This document shows, piece by piece, positions 6,080-14,274 of a stretch of DNA of 15,011 nt; positions within the stretch are counted from its first letter, which is position 1, and every line of letters starts with the position of its first letter. The notes beneath the pieces were generated by a model that worked only from the letters and a program-made list of their open reading frames with translations, was not told the DNA's origin and did not search any database. Source of the DNA: Bacillota bacterium (GTDB lineage: Bacteria; Eremiobacterota; SpSt-956; JAKJGF01). The translations under genes were made by a program, and so were the position numbers. Location of the stretch: positions 1-15,011 of the forward strand of contig JAKPQU010000492.1 in assembly GCA_029555925.1 (NCBI GenBank), in the 5' to 3' direction.

Positions 6080-6832
6080 CTATTCTCCTTCCTTATCAGG
6101 CATGGCATATTGAAATACCAGAGGGCCGTTATAAGCAGGAATTTTAATATCCTTCTGTTGAGTTATATTTATAGAAACACCGTTTCTGATACTTAATGCC
6201 ATGGAATCCACATAACCGCCTGTCATCCTGAGAGCAGTTTCCAGTTTTTCAGCAGGTCCTATTGCTTTTATCTCATAAGGAGGTACAAGGCGATTGGTAT
6301 TGACCAGTATGGCAGGGCCCACACATCTTATAGATGTTGTAGCTATAACCCTTTGATCATTTATTGATATAGCCTCTGTACCTGCAGACCATAATTCAGT
6401 TATAAGACTCCTTAAATCTACGTCATGAACTAAAAAAAAGTAAGGATCTTCATTTCCCTGAGGAGACATAAGACTATCCTGAAGGAGAACAATAATTCCC
6501 TCTCCTTTAACAGAAACAAGACCTGCAATAAGTCTGGCATTTAAGACCTGTTCTTTTAAGGTTTTTAACTGACTGAGATCCTTTGAAGTAACATTATCAT
6601 ATCGATTGAGCTGATCTCTCTGTGATTGTACCTCTGCCTGAAGTTTGTTTCTCTCTTCTTCCAGCTGATTTATTACACTGGCAAGCTTCGCCACAGGTAC
6701 AGAAGAATAAGGAAAACCTTCCTTTTGCTGAACTCTGAATTGAATTACAATAATAATTCCAAGCAATACAAAAGCGATAGATACAGGTATCTGCCAGTTT
6801 TTCATATTACTTTCTGTTTTTATTTCATCCAT
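6080..6832 (-). CDS. DUF881 (YlxW/YlxX-like) membrane-anchored protein
   Basis: The 250-residue protein has a short cytoplasmic tail, one membrane helix at about 14-32 (IPVSIAFVLLGIIIVIQF), a coiled-coil stretch at about 46-80 (VINQLEEERNKLQAEVQSQRDQL) and an extracytoplasmic DUF881 domain. Conserved-looking DUF881 elements are GEGIIVLLQDS, the DLRSLITELWSAGTEAISINDQRV block, and VPPYEIKAIGPAEKLETALRMTGGYVDSM. Family members such as B. subtilis YlxW and YlxX sit in the same genomic place. Their function is unknown, although the anchored coiled-coil topology resembles divisome scaffold proteins. The start ATG at 6832 has AGAGGA about 8 nt upstream, and the gap to the ftsQ stop is only 3 bp. 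Methionine 10 is a possible internal start that would keep the membrane helix. Confidence 0.92.
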   Translation of the reverse strand: MDEIKTESNMKNWQIPVSIAFVLLGIIIVIQFRVQQKEGFPYSSVPVAKLASVINQLEEERNKLQAEVQSQRDQLNRYDNVTSKDLSQLKTLKEQVLNARLIAGLVSVKGEGIIVLLQDSLMSPQGNEDPYFFLVHDVDLRSLITELWSAGTEAISINDQRVIATTSIRCVGPAILVNTNRLVPPYEIKAIGPAEKLETALRMTGGYVDSMALSIRNGVSINITQQKDIKIPAYNGPLVFQYAMPDKEGE

Positions 6833-6835
6833 AGG

Positions 6836-7669
6836 TCAATCCTCTTTATGAAGCACACTGATTTCCTTATCATTTTTTTTGGTAGTCCCATGAAGTTTAA
6901 GAACAAACCTCTTATATCTCATATCAACTGACTCTATAGCAAGTCCTTTATCTGATATACTTTGAGAAATAGAAGGAAGTAAAGAAAGTTTTTCAGGTAT
7001 TTCTTTTTTATCTCCACCGAGATTAAATTTAATATTATTTCTTGAGTAAAGAATAATATCACCTTTTTCATCAACCTCAACTTCAGGAAAATTCTCTATT
7101 ATATCAGGGTCACAGGATTTCAGGCATAGTATCAGAGTGTCTAAATTATTAACAATTAATTTTTTCCCCAGAAATATGTCTTTATCAAGGCCTCTTATAA
7201 CAGGAAAATTCCAGTTATTCAACGTATCTACAGTTGAAACGATAATCCCTTCTTCATCTATATAAAAAGAACTATCTGCAGTTTTTACTATGGCTATAGG
7301 CTGCCTTTCTTTAATATTTATAATTATCCTGTCCGGAAGTTCAAATTGAAGTGATATATTACTGATCCATGGTATATCTTTTAAGCGTCTGACTACCTGA
7401 GAAGATCCAGCAGAACCTCTATCAAAAATTATATACCAGATATTCTGTTTCACTACCTGAGAATTTTCTACTATTTTCTCCACAGGAATATACTTTGAAC
7501 CTGTAACAGCAATCTCCCTTATAAGAAAAAAATCTGAGCTACAGAATATAAACTGATTTATACATAAAATAATTATTATCAGAAATATTCTGAAAGTATC
7601 TTCTTTTTTATGAGAAGAAACCTTTCCTCCATCTATTATACGAAATTTTCTTCTATTTGTATCAGTCAT
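6836..7669 (-). CDS. ftsQ: Cell division protein FtsQ/DivIB
   Basis: This is a bitopic divisome protein of 277 residues. It has a basic cytoplasmic tail (1-25), a single membrane helix at about 27-44, a POTRA domain at about 45-120 beginning FFLIREIAVTGSKYIPVEKIVE and containing ISLQFELPDRIIINIKERQPIAIV, and a following beta domain (YIDEEGIIVS...FPVIRGL). That is the normal FtsQ/DivIB order. The protein bridges early and late divisome parts by binding FtsB/DivIC and FtsL, and is thought to regulate FtsW-PBP activation. The ATG at 7669 has GAGGCG just upstream, overlapping the end of ftsW; the gap to ftsW is 10 bp. Sequence divergence is high, as usual in this family, so the call rests on architecture and position. 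Confidence 0.88.
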   Translation of the reverse strand: MTDTNRRKFRIIDGGKVSSHKKEDTFRIFLIIIILCINQFIFCSSDFFLIREIAVTGSKYIPVEKIVENSQVVKQNIWYIIFDRGSAGSSQVVRRLKDIPWISNISLQFELPDRIIINIKERQPIAIVKTADSSFYIDEEGIIVSTVDTLNNWNFPVIRGLDKDIFLGKKLIVNNLDTLILCLKSCDPDIIENFPEVEVDEKGDIILYSRNNIKFNLGGDKKEIPEKLSLLPSISQSISDKGLAIESVDMRYKRFVLKLHGTTKKNDKEISVLHKED

Positions 7670-7679
7670 AAATTTCGCC

Positions 7680-8906
7680 TCATGCCAGAGAATACATATT
7701 TTTTCCAGACTTTCTCAATTTAGTAGTAGATGTTTTTCTTCTTGTCGGAAGAGACTTCTTTTTATGTCTGGACATAGTAGGAGAAGCAGAAATATTAAGT
7801 ATTATACCTGCAGACCAGAGTGATATTATCATAGACGTACTGCCGAAACTGATAAAAGGAAGAGTCATTCCAGTGAGAGGCAGTATCCCCGATGCCACTC
7901 CCATATTCACGAAAGCCTGTATTACAATACTTCCTGTCAGACCTGCCGCTACCAGATAAGAAAAGAGATCCTTCCGGGAAAGAGCTATTTTAAAACCTAA
8001 ATACGCAAAAATCAAAAAGAGAAGAATAGTAAATAATACACCTGCAAAGCCAAGTTCTTCGCCTATAATGGCAAAAATAAAATCTGTATGCTGTTCCGGC
8101 AGGTAAAAGAGTTTCTGTCTGCTCTGACCGAAACCTGCTCCCCAGAAACCGCCGGAACCAATGGCAAGAAGTGATTGAATTATCTGAAAACCTGCTGTTT
8201 CCGGAGCTTTCCACGGGTCAATAAAAGACATCATTCTGGCCATTCTATAAGGCTTTGCCATAATGAGAATCGTACCTACAGAACATGCTATAACAGACAT
8301 TGATATCAAATAAAAACGTCTTATTCCTGCAAGATAAAGCATAAACATAAAGCCCAGTCCGATAGCTATAACAGTCCCTAAATCAGGCTGTTTTTCTACT
8401 AAAACAAAAATTATGCCTGCAACAAAAAGTAATGGTACCACACCAAGCCAGAAACTATATATTCTCTTTTTACTTTCAGACAGATAAGATGCCATGAAAA
8501 GCACCAGAGATACTTTACACAATTCAGAAGGCTGGAGGGAAAAACCTGCAATCTCTATCCATCTCACGGCTCCATTTCTCTCGACACCTATAAAAAGGAC
8601 AAGAACCAGTAATAATATTGAGATTAACATGATAGGCAAGGCCAGTTTTTTTATATACTCAAGCCTTATCTTCATAATAATAAATATACCTGCAAGACCA
8701 ATAGCCACACCTCTTAACTGTCTTACAAAATAGTAATACCCGTTATAATTGTACATAGACGAACTGCATGCTTCTACAGAACTGGCACTGTAGACCATAA
8801 CAAGGCCAAAACTTACCAGAATTATGGTAACAAGAAAAAATCCCCAGTCTATGCCATAAACTCTATCGGAACTATCATTTTCTTTATTTTCTATATCCTT
8901 AATCAT
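7680..8906 (-). CDS. ftsW: Septal peptidoglycan polymerase FtsW (SEDS family)
   Basis: FtsW is the SEDS glycosyltransferase that polymerises lipid II into glycan strands at the septum together with its class B PBP partner, whose gene begins this cluster. The 408-residue protein has about ten membrane helices. Family signatures are NGAVRWIEIAGFSLQPSE (111-128), EKQPDLGT (171-178), GSGGFWGAGFGQSRQKLFYL (250-269) and PEQHTDFIFAIIGEELGFAG (270-289), the last containing the aspartate proposed as catalytic. It ends in a basic, Lys/Arg/Ser/Thr-rich cytoplasmic tail from about residue 378. Position between murD and ftsQ favours FtsW over RodA or SpoVE, although SpoVE-like function cannot be excluded by sequence. 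The start ATG at 8906 has AGGGA a few bases upstream. murG, commonly next in the order, is missing after it. Confidence 0.95.
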   Translation of the reverse strand: MIKDIENKENDSSDRVYGIDWGFFLVTIILVSFGLVMVYSASSVEACSSSMYNYNGYYYFVRQLRGVAIGLAGIFIIMKIRLEYIKKLALPIMLISILLLVLVLFIGVERNGAVRWIEIAGFSLQPSELCKVSLVLFMASYLSESKKRIYSFWLGVVPLLFVAGIIFVLVEKQPDLGTVIAIGLGFMFMLYLAGIRRFYLISMSVIACSVGTILIMAKPYRMARMMSFIDPWKAPETAGFQIIQSLLAIGSGGFWGAGFGQSRQKLFYLPEQHTDFIFAIIGEELGFAGVLFTILLFLIFAYLGFKIALSRKDLFSYLVAAGLTGSIVIQAFVNMGVASGILPLTGMTLPFISFGSTSMIISLWSAGIILNISASPTMSRHKKKSLPTRRKTSTTKLRKSGKNMYSLA

Positions 8907-8977
8907 ATATTTCCCTGACTTAAAGATTCATCATTCACCGGTCAGTAAAAACACTGACTCCTAAAGGACTGAATTTT

Positions 8978-10363
8978 TCACCTGAGTGATTCACTCAAAG
9001 CATTAACTGCTTCTACAAACTTTTCTCCTCTATCTTCTGCATTTTTAAACATATCGAAACTTGCTCCTCCCGGTGAAAGTATTACAACATCTCCCGGTTC
9101 TGCCATAGAAAAAGCTTTATTTACTGCTTCTCCCATAGAAAAAACTCTTGTTATATTAGTAAGGCCATTGCCGGAACAGCTTTTATAAAGAAAATCACTG
9201 GTACTGCCCATTAAAACCAGACCTTTTACCCTGTGAGATATAAACTCACACATGGCGGAAAAATCCATGTTTTTATCTACCCCTCCGGCAATCAGTACTG
9301 CAGGTTCTTTAAAACTATTAAGAGCAGCTATAACAGCATCAGGGTTGGTACCTTTTGAATCATCTATAAAACGTACACCTTCTATATCTGCAACGAATTC
9401 TATACGATGCCTGAGGCCCTTAACAGAAGAAAAACTGTTAACTATATCTTTGGGAGATACTCCGTATACCATAGAGGCCAGCATTGCTGCCATAGTATTT
9501 TTTAAATTATGTTCTCCCGGCAGAGGCAGATCGTTTATGTGACATATTTCACTGGAATGTGAGCCGTTTTTATAATATATCCTGTCATTATAAACATAAA
9601 TACCCCGGGGAACCTCAGAGCATGTGCTGAAATAAAGTATTTCAGCCCTGATTCTGTCGACAATTCTCATAAGAAAAGGATCATCATAATTAATTACAAC
9701 ATAATCCCCCTCTTTCTGATGTTCAAATATACGGCATTTAAAATCCAGATAATTCTCCAGACTGCCATGTCTGTCCAGATGGTCTGATGTTATATTAAGC
9801 AACAGACTCACAGAGGGTTTGAAATATTTGACTGTTTCAAGCTGAAAACTGCTTACTTCTGCGACAATTATCTGCTTTTCCGTAGTACTATATGCTTTCT
9901 CTACAAGAGGTATACCAATATTACCTCCAACAATTACATCAAATCCACCGGCTGATAGAAAATTACCTATCAGAGTAGTAGTAGTAGATTTACCGTTAGT
10001 TCCCGTAACCGCTATAAAAGGAGCTAAAGAAAGTTGAAAAGCCAGTTCCAGTTCACTTATTACAGGTATATTTTTTCCTACAATCTCTTTAACTATGTCA
10101 CTTTCTATAGATATACCGGGACTTATAACGACCAGGGAAACATCCTTCCAGACCCTGTCGCTGTGTCCCCCTGTTTCATAGTCTATATGCAGTTCATCCA
10201 GAATAGAAAGAGTTCTGCTCAATTTATTACTATCTGCCCTGTCACTTAAAAAAACAGGAATATGTTTAGAAGAAAAGAATTTTGCTACTTCCAGACCGCT
10301 TCTTCCCATACCAAGTACTGAAACTTTCTTCAGGCTGGAAATATCTATTAATCTGTCAGCCAC
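8978..10363 (-). CDS. murD: UDP-N-acetylmuramoyl-L-alanine:D-glutamate ligase MurD
   Basis: MurD adds D-glutamate to UDP-MurNAc-L-Ala using ATP in the cytoplasm. From the preferred start the protein has 461 residues. It shows the N-terminal Rossmann-like UDP site (VSVLGMGRSGLEVAKFF), the ATP P-loop GTNGKSTTTT (about 121-130), the central NITSDHLDRHGS block, and the C-terminal domain with FIDDSKGTNPDAVIAAL and LSPGGASFDMFKNAEDRGEKF, all characteristic of MurD. The frame is open to a TTG at 10378, but GGGGAG (10376-10371) lies 7 nt before the GTG at 10363 and would be inside the coding sequence if TTG were used, so GTG is chosen. The gap to mraY is 87 bp and contains a GTGACGC-type repeat array just upstream of the ribosome site. 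Confidence 0.96.
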   Translation of the reverse strand: MADRLIDISSLKKVSVLGMGRSGLEVAKFFSSKHIPVFLSDRADSNKLSRTLSILDELHIDYETGGHSDRVWKDVSLVVISPGISIESDIVKEIVGKNIPVISELELAFQLSLAPFIAVTGTNGKSTTTTLIGNFLSAGGFDVIVGGNIGIPLVEKAYSTTEKQIIVAEVSSFQLETVKYFKPSVSLLLNITSDHLDRHGSLENYLDFKCRIFEHQKEGDYVVINYDDPFLMRIVDRIRAEILYFSTCSEVPRGIYVYNDRIYYKNGSHSSEICHINDLPLPGEHNLKNTMAAMLASMVYGVSPKDIVNSFSSVKGLRHRIEFVADIEGVRFIDDSKGTNPDAVIAALNSFKEPAVLIAGGVDKNMDFSAMCEFISHRVKGLVLMGSTSDFLYKSCSGNGLTNITRVFSMGEAVNKAFSMAEPGDVVILSPGGASFDMFKNAEDRGEKFVEAVNALSESLR

Positions 10364-10370
10364 CGACTCA

Positions 10371-10376
10371 CTCCCC
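10371..10376 (-). promoter_or_regulatory. Ribosome binding site that sets the murD start
   Basis: GGGGAG is placed 7 nt before the GTG at 10363. It decides between that codon and an upstream in-frame TTG at 10378 that has repeat DNA, not a ribosome site, in front of it. Confidence 0.7.
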
Positions 10377-10380
10377 AATC

Positions 10381-10415
10381 GTGACGCGTGACGCGTAACT
10401 CGTGACGCGTAATTC
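10381..10415. repeat. Five tandem 7-base units (GTGACGC family) in the mraY-murD gap
   Basis: Units read GTGACGC, GTGACGC, GTAACTC, GTGACGC and GTAATTC. This is the same family and unit count as the array at 2046-2080, more than 8 kb away, and it too sits in an intergenic gap just ahead of a start region. It is less self-complementary because the third and fifth units have diverged. In transcription order it lies 35 bp after the mraY stop and immediately upstream of the murD ribosome site. Confidence 0.9.
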
Positions 10416-10450
10416 TATAATTCAAGTAATAATATAAATTTTCTGTACGG

Positions 10451-11437
10451 TCATTTTGTAATCACTCCTGTTGCCAGGAATAAATTGAAACCTCCTATGG
10501 CAAGGAGCATTGACACCAGACAAAATCGTAATGTAATAGTAGTTTCATGATAACCGAGTTTTTCAAAATGATGATGTATTGGACTCATTTTAAATACCCT
10601 TTTACCTGTAGTTTTAAACGATATTACCTGAATAACAACAGATAACATTTCTGCTACGAAAATACCTCCGACTACCAGTATAAGAAGTTCCAGCCTTAAC
10701 ATCATGGCAATTGCAGCAATAGCTCCTCCGAGTGTAAGAGAGCCTGTATCACCCATAAATAATCTTGCAGGATACACATTCACCCACAGAAAACCACTGC
10801 AGATTCCCATAAGGACTACAGCACATAAGGTTAAACCGGTTGAACCTGTCATAAAAGCCATTACACCGAATGTAACGGCAGAAACAGATACAGTACCTGA
10901 TGCAAGACCATCAAGGCCGTCTGTAAAATTAACTGCATTTACAGTGGCTGTAAAAGCCACTATATCAAGCAATATACGCCATACACCGAGATTAATCTCT
11001 CCGGCAAAAGGAACCAGTATGAGAGTTTCACCGTTAAAATAAAGCCACAGGGAAAAACCTGTTGCCAGCAAAATCTGACAGGCCATTTTTTCCCTTGCTC
11101 TGAATCCCATAGATCTCTTTTTTGCCACTTTAATCCAGTCATCTATAAAACCTATAAAACCACTCAAAACTGTCACTGTCATAAAAGCCACTATTTGAGG
11201 CGTCAACTTACCTGCAAGACTTATGACAGGTATCAGTATAAACGGAAATATCATACCTCCCATAGTGGGAGTCCCTGCTTTAGACAGATGTTTTTCCGGC
11301 CCTTCAAGACGAACGGTCTGACCGAACTTTAATTTCCTTAAATAAGGTATGATTATATAACTGCATAGTACAGTCAGAATAAAGCAGGATAACCATATAA
11401 GCAACAATTTATTTAATTCTGTCCAGTAATGATTCAA
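10451..11437 (-). CDS. mraY: Phospho-N-acetylmuramoyl-pentapeptide transferase MraY
   Basis: MraY is an integral membrane enzyme that transfers phospho-MurNAc-pentapeptide from UDP to undecaprenyl phosphate, making lipid I. The 328-residue protein has about ten membrane helices and the family's conserved polar motifs: KAGTPTMGG (53-61), the Asp pair in GFIDDWIKV (Asp99/Asp100), NFTDGLDGLA (170-179), FMGDTGS (Asp230) and SPIHHHFEKLG with the three histidines at 288-290. The start is a TTG at 11437, supported by GGAGG 6 nt upstream. It overlaps the end of murF by 29 bp, which points to coupled translation. The length is typical of the family. Nothing in the active site looks missing. Confidence 0.97.
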   Translation of the reverse strand: MNHYWTELNKLLLIWLSCFILTVLCSYIIIPYLRKLKFGQTVRLEGPEKHLSKAGTPTMGGMIFPFILIPVISLAGKLTPQIVAFMTVTVLSGFIGFIDDWIKVAKKRSMGFRAREKMACQILLATGFSLWLYFNGETLILVPFAGEINLGVWRILLDIVAFTATVNAVNFTDGLDGLASGTVSVSAVTFGVMAFMTGSTGLTLCAVVLMGICSGFLWVNVYPARLFMGDTGSLTLGGAIAAIAMMLRLELLILVVGGIFVAEMLSVVIQVISFKTTGKRVFKMSPIHHHFEKLGYHETTITLRFCLVSMLLAIGGFNLFLATGVITK

Positions 11438-12788
11438 CGATTTCCTCCATATGCGTGCCTCTCGAACCCTTCACCAGTATAACATCTCCCGCTTTTATAA
11501 TATGTAAAAGCTCGGCCATTAAAGAAGACTTTTCCTGAAAAGAAAAAGACTCTGTTCCGGCTCCGGAAGCTGCTTTCGCCGTATGATAGCCAAGAGGGCC
11601 AAAAGCAAATAAATAATCTATTCCGTATTCCCTTACCCATTCCCCTACCTTCAAATGAGAAGCTATTTCTTCTTGACCCAGTTCCAGCATATCGCCCAGA
11701 ACAAGAATTTTCCTGTTATCCGGAAAATGTTTTACCATCGTATCAATAATGCTTTTCACCGCAAGAGGATTGGAATTATAAGTATCATCAATAATTTTAA
11801 TATGTTCAGTATTTATTATTCTTGTTCTCCCTGATGGCAGAGGAATAAAAGATTTCAGCGCAGAAGAGAGACTTAAATCTTCTATTAAATAAGAAGCGAC
11901 TGAAACGGAGGCCAGAAGATTATATATATTATAAGTGCCTATCATAGGAAAAAAGATTCTTTCTACTCTGTTATTAAAATGGACATCCAGTTCAGTTCCT
12001 TCTATACCGCACTCAAGGATATTATCTGCAAAAACATCGGAATTTTCAGATAAACCGAAGGTTATTATATGTTTACATGATATGAGGGATGATAAAAAAT
12101 CATACCAGTCATTATCCCTGTTTAAAACGGCAAGACCATCGGAAGGCAGGCCTGTAAAGAGTTCTCCTTTTGCCTTTGCAATATTTTCTCTTGACCCGAG
12201 TCTGCCAATATGGGCTTCACCTACAGTAGTAATAACTCCAGCTGTAGGGTGAGCAATATCCGATAATAAAGCTATTTCTCCCGGCCCTCTCATGGCAAAT
12301 TCCAGGACGGCACAATCATTGCTCTCAGATAGTTCCATCAGTGTTTTGGGAACACCTATTTCATTATTAAAATTTTCTCTTGTCTTTAATATGTTTTTGA
12401 ATTTATATGTTAGCAGACTGTATAGCAGTTCTTTTGTAGTGGTTTTCCCGTTACTCCCCGTAACTGCAATTACAGGTATGTTAAATTTTTCTCTTATAAA
12501 GGTGGCAAGTTTTTGATAGGCCCTGAGAGGATCGGATACATATATAACATTGGAATCTCTGTCTGAAAATTCCTGACGGGAACATATAAAACTGCATGCC
12601 CCGAGTTCAAGAGCTTTATCAATAAAATTATGTCCGTCAAACTTTTCCCCTGAAAGAGGTATAAAAAGAGAGTTTTTCTCCAGTGTCCTCGTGTCTGTTG
12701 AAATATTGAATATTTCAGTATCAGGACTTCCCTTTAACAGTTCACCATCTATAAAATTGATAAAATCTCCGATTTTTAACTTGATCAT
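11409..12788 (-). CDS. murF: UDP-MurNAc-tripeptide:D-alanyl-D-alanine ligase MurF
   Basis: MurF adds the D-Ala-D-Ala dipeptide to UDP-MurNAc-tripeptide, the last cytoplasmic ligase step. The 459-residue protein has an N-terminal UDP-substrate domain (about 1-100, with NISTDTRTLEKNSLFIPLSG), the central ATPase domain with P-loop GSNGKTTTKE (111-120) and FNNEIGVPKTLMEL, the GEAHIGRLGS block, and a C-terminal domain with IDDTYNSNPLAVKSIID and VLGDMLELG. VLVKGSRG close to the end is also typical. The start ATG at 12788 has AGGAA about 6 nt upstream, overlapping the end of murE, and only 2 bp separate the genes. The 3' end overlaps mraY by 29 bp. Confidence 0.97.
   Translation of the reverse strand: MIKLKIGDFINFIDGELLKGSPDTEIFNISTDTRTLEKNSLFIPLSGEKFDGHNFIDKALELGACSFICSRQEFSDRDSNVIYVSDPLRAYQKLATFIREKFNIPVIAVTGSNGKTTTKELLYSLLTYKFKNILKTRENFNNEIGVPKTLMELSESNDCAVLEFAMRGPGEIALLSDIAHPTAGVITTVGEAHIGRLGSRENIAKAKGELFTGLPSDGLAVLNRDNDWYDFLSSLISCKHIITFGLSENSDVFADNILECGIEGTELDVHFNNRVERIFFPMIGTYNIYNLLASVSVASYLIEDLSLSSALKSFIPLPSGRTRIINTEHIKIIDDTYNSNPLAVKSIIDTMVKHFPDNRKILVLGDMLELGQEEIASHLKVGEWVREYGIDYLFAFGPLGYHTAKAASGAGTESFSFQEKSSLMAELLHIIKAGDVILVKGSRGTHMEEIVESLLDRIK
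11438..11448 (-). promoter_or_regulatory. Ribosome binding site for the TTG start of mraY, inside murF
   Basis: GGAGG at 11448-11444 lies 6 nt before the TTG at 11437 and within the last codons of murF. It supports the non-ATG start and the 29-bp overlap. Confidence 0.65.
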
Positions 12789-12790
12789 AT

Positions 12791-14260
12791 TTATTTCCTG
12801 TCTGTAAATTCACATATGACTTCACAGTCATCAAAATGTACCGTTCTGTCTTTAAATATCTGATAATCTTCATGACCTTTTCCTGCAACCACTACAGTAT
12901 CTCCCTTTCGGGCCAGTTCCACGGCATGGCCAATGGCAAGCCTTCTATCAGGTTCTATCATATATTTAGCTGCAGAGTCTTTCATCCCCTCTTCTATATG
13001 ACTTATTATTTCCATGGGATCTTCACTTCTCGGATTATCAGACGTTATAATAATATAATCCGATTTATGTGAAGCTATAGAGCCCATCAGAGGACGTTTT
13101 GACCTGTCTCTGTCACCGCCGCATCCGAAAACAGTAATCAATCTGCCGGGAGTAAATTCTCTAGCAGCAGTTAAAACCTTATCCAGTCCGTCAGGAGTAT
13201 GGGCATAATCGACAATACATATAAAATCCTTCCCTGTATTTACAGGATAGATTCTGCCTTTAACCGGTTCCATTTCCTCAAGAGCTTCTTTTATCAAAGA
13301 AAAATCTATATCCTGTGCCAGACCTGTACATATAGCAGCAAGGGCATTATACACATTGAACATTCCCATTAATTTTAACTTTACCGGCCGGATTTCATCT
13401 CCTGTAAGAACGTTAAATTGAGTACCGGAAGGAGAAAAGGACACATCAGAAGCAAAAACTCCTTCCACATGGGACGGGAAATCCCTTCCTTCCCTTCCGA
13501 CGCCATAAACAAAAATTCTTCCGTTACCATGAGGCAAAAGTTTTATAACATTTGGATCATCACAGTTAAAAACAGAAAACATATTTCTGCAGGAGAATTT
13601 TTTCTGTAAAGGTAAAAAAGTACCTTTTACATTCCAGTAATCGTCAAGACTTTCATGAAAATCCAGATGATCCTGAGAAAAATTGGTATAAATCACACCG
13701 GTAAAAAAGCAGTTCCATACCCTGCATAGAGACAGTGCATGAGAAGATACTTCCATAGGAACTGCCTCTACCCCCTGAGAAACCATATGATAAAAGATTT
13801 CCTGTAAATCAAGTGATTCAGGAGTGGTATTTTTAGTTTTATTACTCGTATCACCTATTTTTATTTCTATGGTCCCGATAAGACCGGTTTTCAATGAAAC
13901 CTTCTTCATTATATGCTCGATCATATAGGCAGTAGTGGTTTTGCCGTTGGTTCCTGTTATTCCGAAGAGTTTCATTTTTAATGAAGGATGATTATAGCAG
14001 GCTGCGCTTAATTCTGCAAGAGCTTTTCGAGAATTTTCTGTAATTACCACTTCCGTTTTTCCATCTAAATCCAGAAGTTTTTCCGAAACTATGACAGAAG
14101 CACCCTGCTCAAGAGCCTGTCTGACATAATCATGGCCGTCTGTTTTAAAACCTTTTATACAGACAAATATATCGCCAGGTCTGACTTTTCTGGAATCATA
14201 AGCTATTCCTGTCATTCTATCCGATACATTCATTTGTGACAGCAATTCTTCATATTTCAC
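12791..14260 (-). CDS. murE: UDP-MurNAc-tripeptide synthetase MurE, meso-diaminopimelate type
   Basis: MurE adds the third stem-peptide residue to UDP-MurNAc-L-Ala-D-Glu. The 489-residue protein has the N-terminal UDP domain (SDRMTGIAYDSRKVRPGDIFVCIKG region), P-loop GTNGKTTT (103-110), the VPMEVSSHALSL block, and Lys212 in DDYWNVKGTFLPL, which corresponds to the carbamylated lysine of Mur ligases. The C-terminal domain carries DYAHTPDGL and GCGGDRDRSKRP. The motif DNPR (408-411, in TSDNPRSEDPMEI) marks specificity for meso-diaminopimelate, whereas lysine-adding enzymes have a different motif here. The cell wall is therefore predicted to be mDAP-crosslinked. GKGHEDYQIF near the end agrees. 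The start is GTG at 14260, with AAGGGG about 11 nt upstream; the gap to the penicillin-binding protein is 14 bp. Confidence 0.97.
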   Translation of the reverse strand: MKYEELLSQMNVSDRMTGIAYDSRKVRPGDIFVCIKGFKTDGHDYVRQALEQGASVIVSEKLLDLDGKTEVVITENSRKALAELSAACYNHPSLKMKLFGITGTNGKTTTAYMIEHIMKKVSLKTGLIGTIEIKIGDTSNKTKNTTPESLDLQEIFYHMVSQGVEAVPMEVSSHALSLCRVWNCFFTGVIYTNFSQDHLDFHESLDDYWNVKGTFLPLQKKFSCRNMFSVFNCDDPNVIKLLPHGNGRIFVYGVGREGRDFPSHVEGVFASDVSFSPSGTQFNVLTGDEIRPVKLKLMGMFNVYNALAAICTGLAQDIDFSLIKEALEEMEPVKGRIYPVNTGKDFICIVDYAHTPDGLDKVLTAAREFTPGRLITVFGCGGDRDRSKRPLMGSIASHKSDYIIITSDNPRSEDPMEIISHIEEGMKDSAAKYMIEPDRRLAIGHAVELARKGDTVVVAGKGHEDYQIFKDRTVHFDDCEVICEFTDRK

Positions 14261-14274
14261 GCAACATAATCCCC

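Noticed and set aside
10704..11042. Plus-strand open frame of 112 codons opposite mraY
   Set aside because: It is the antisense shadow of a strongly conserved membrane protein gene; the proline-rich translation reflects the complement of mraY codons.
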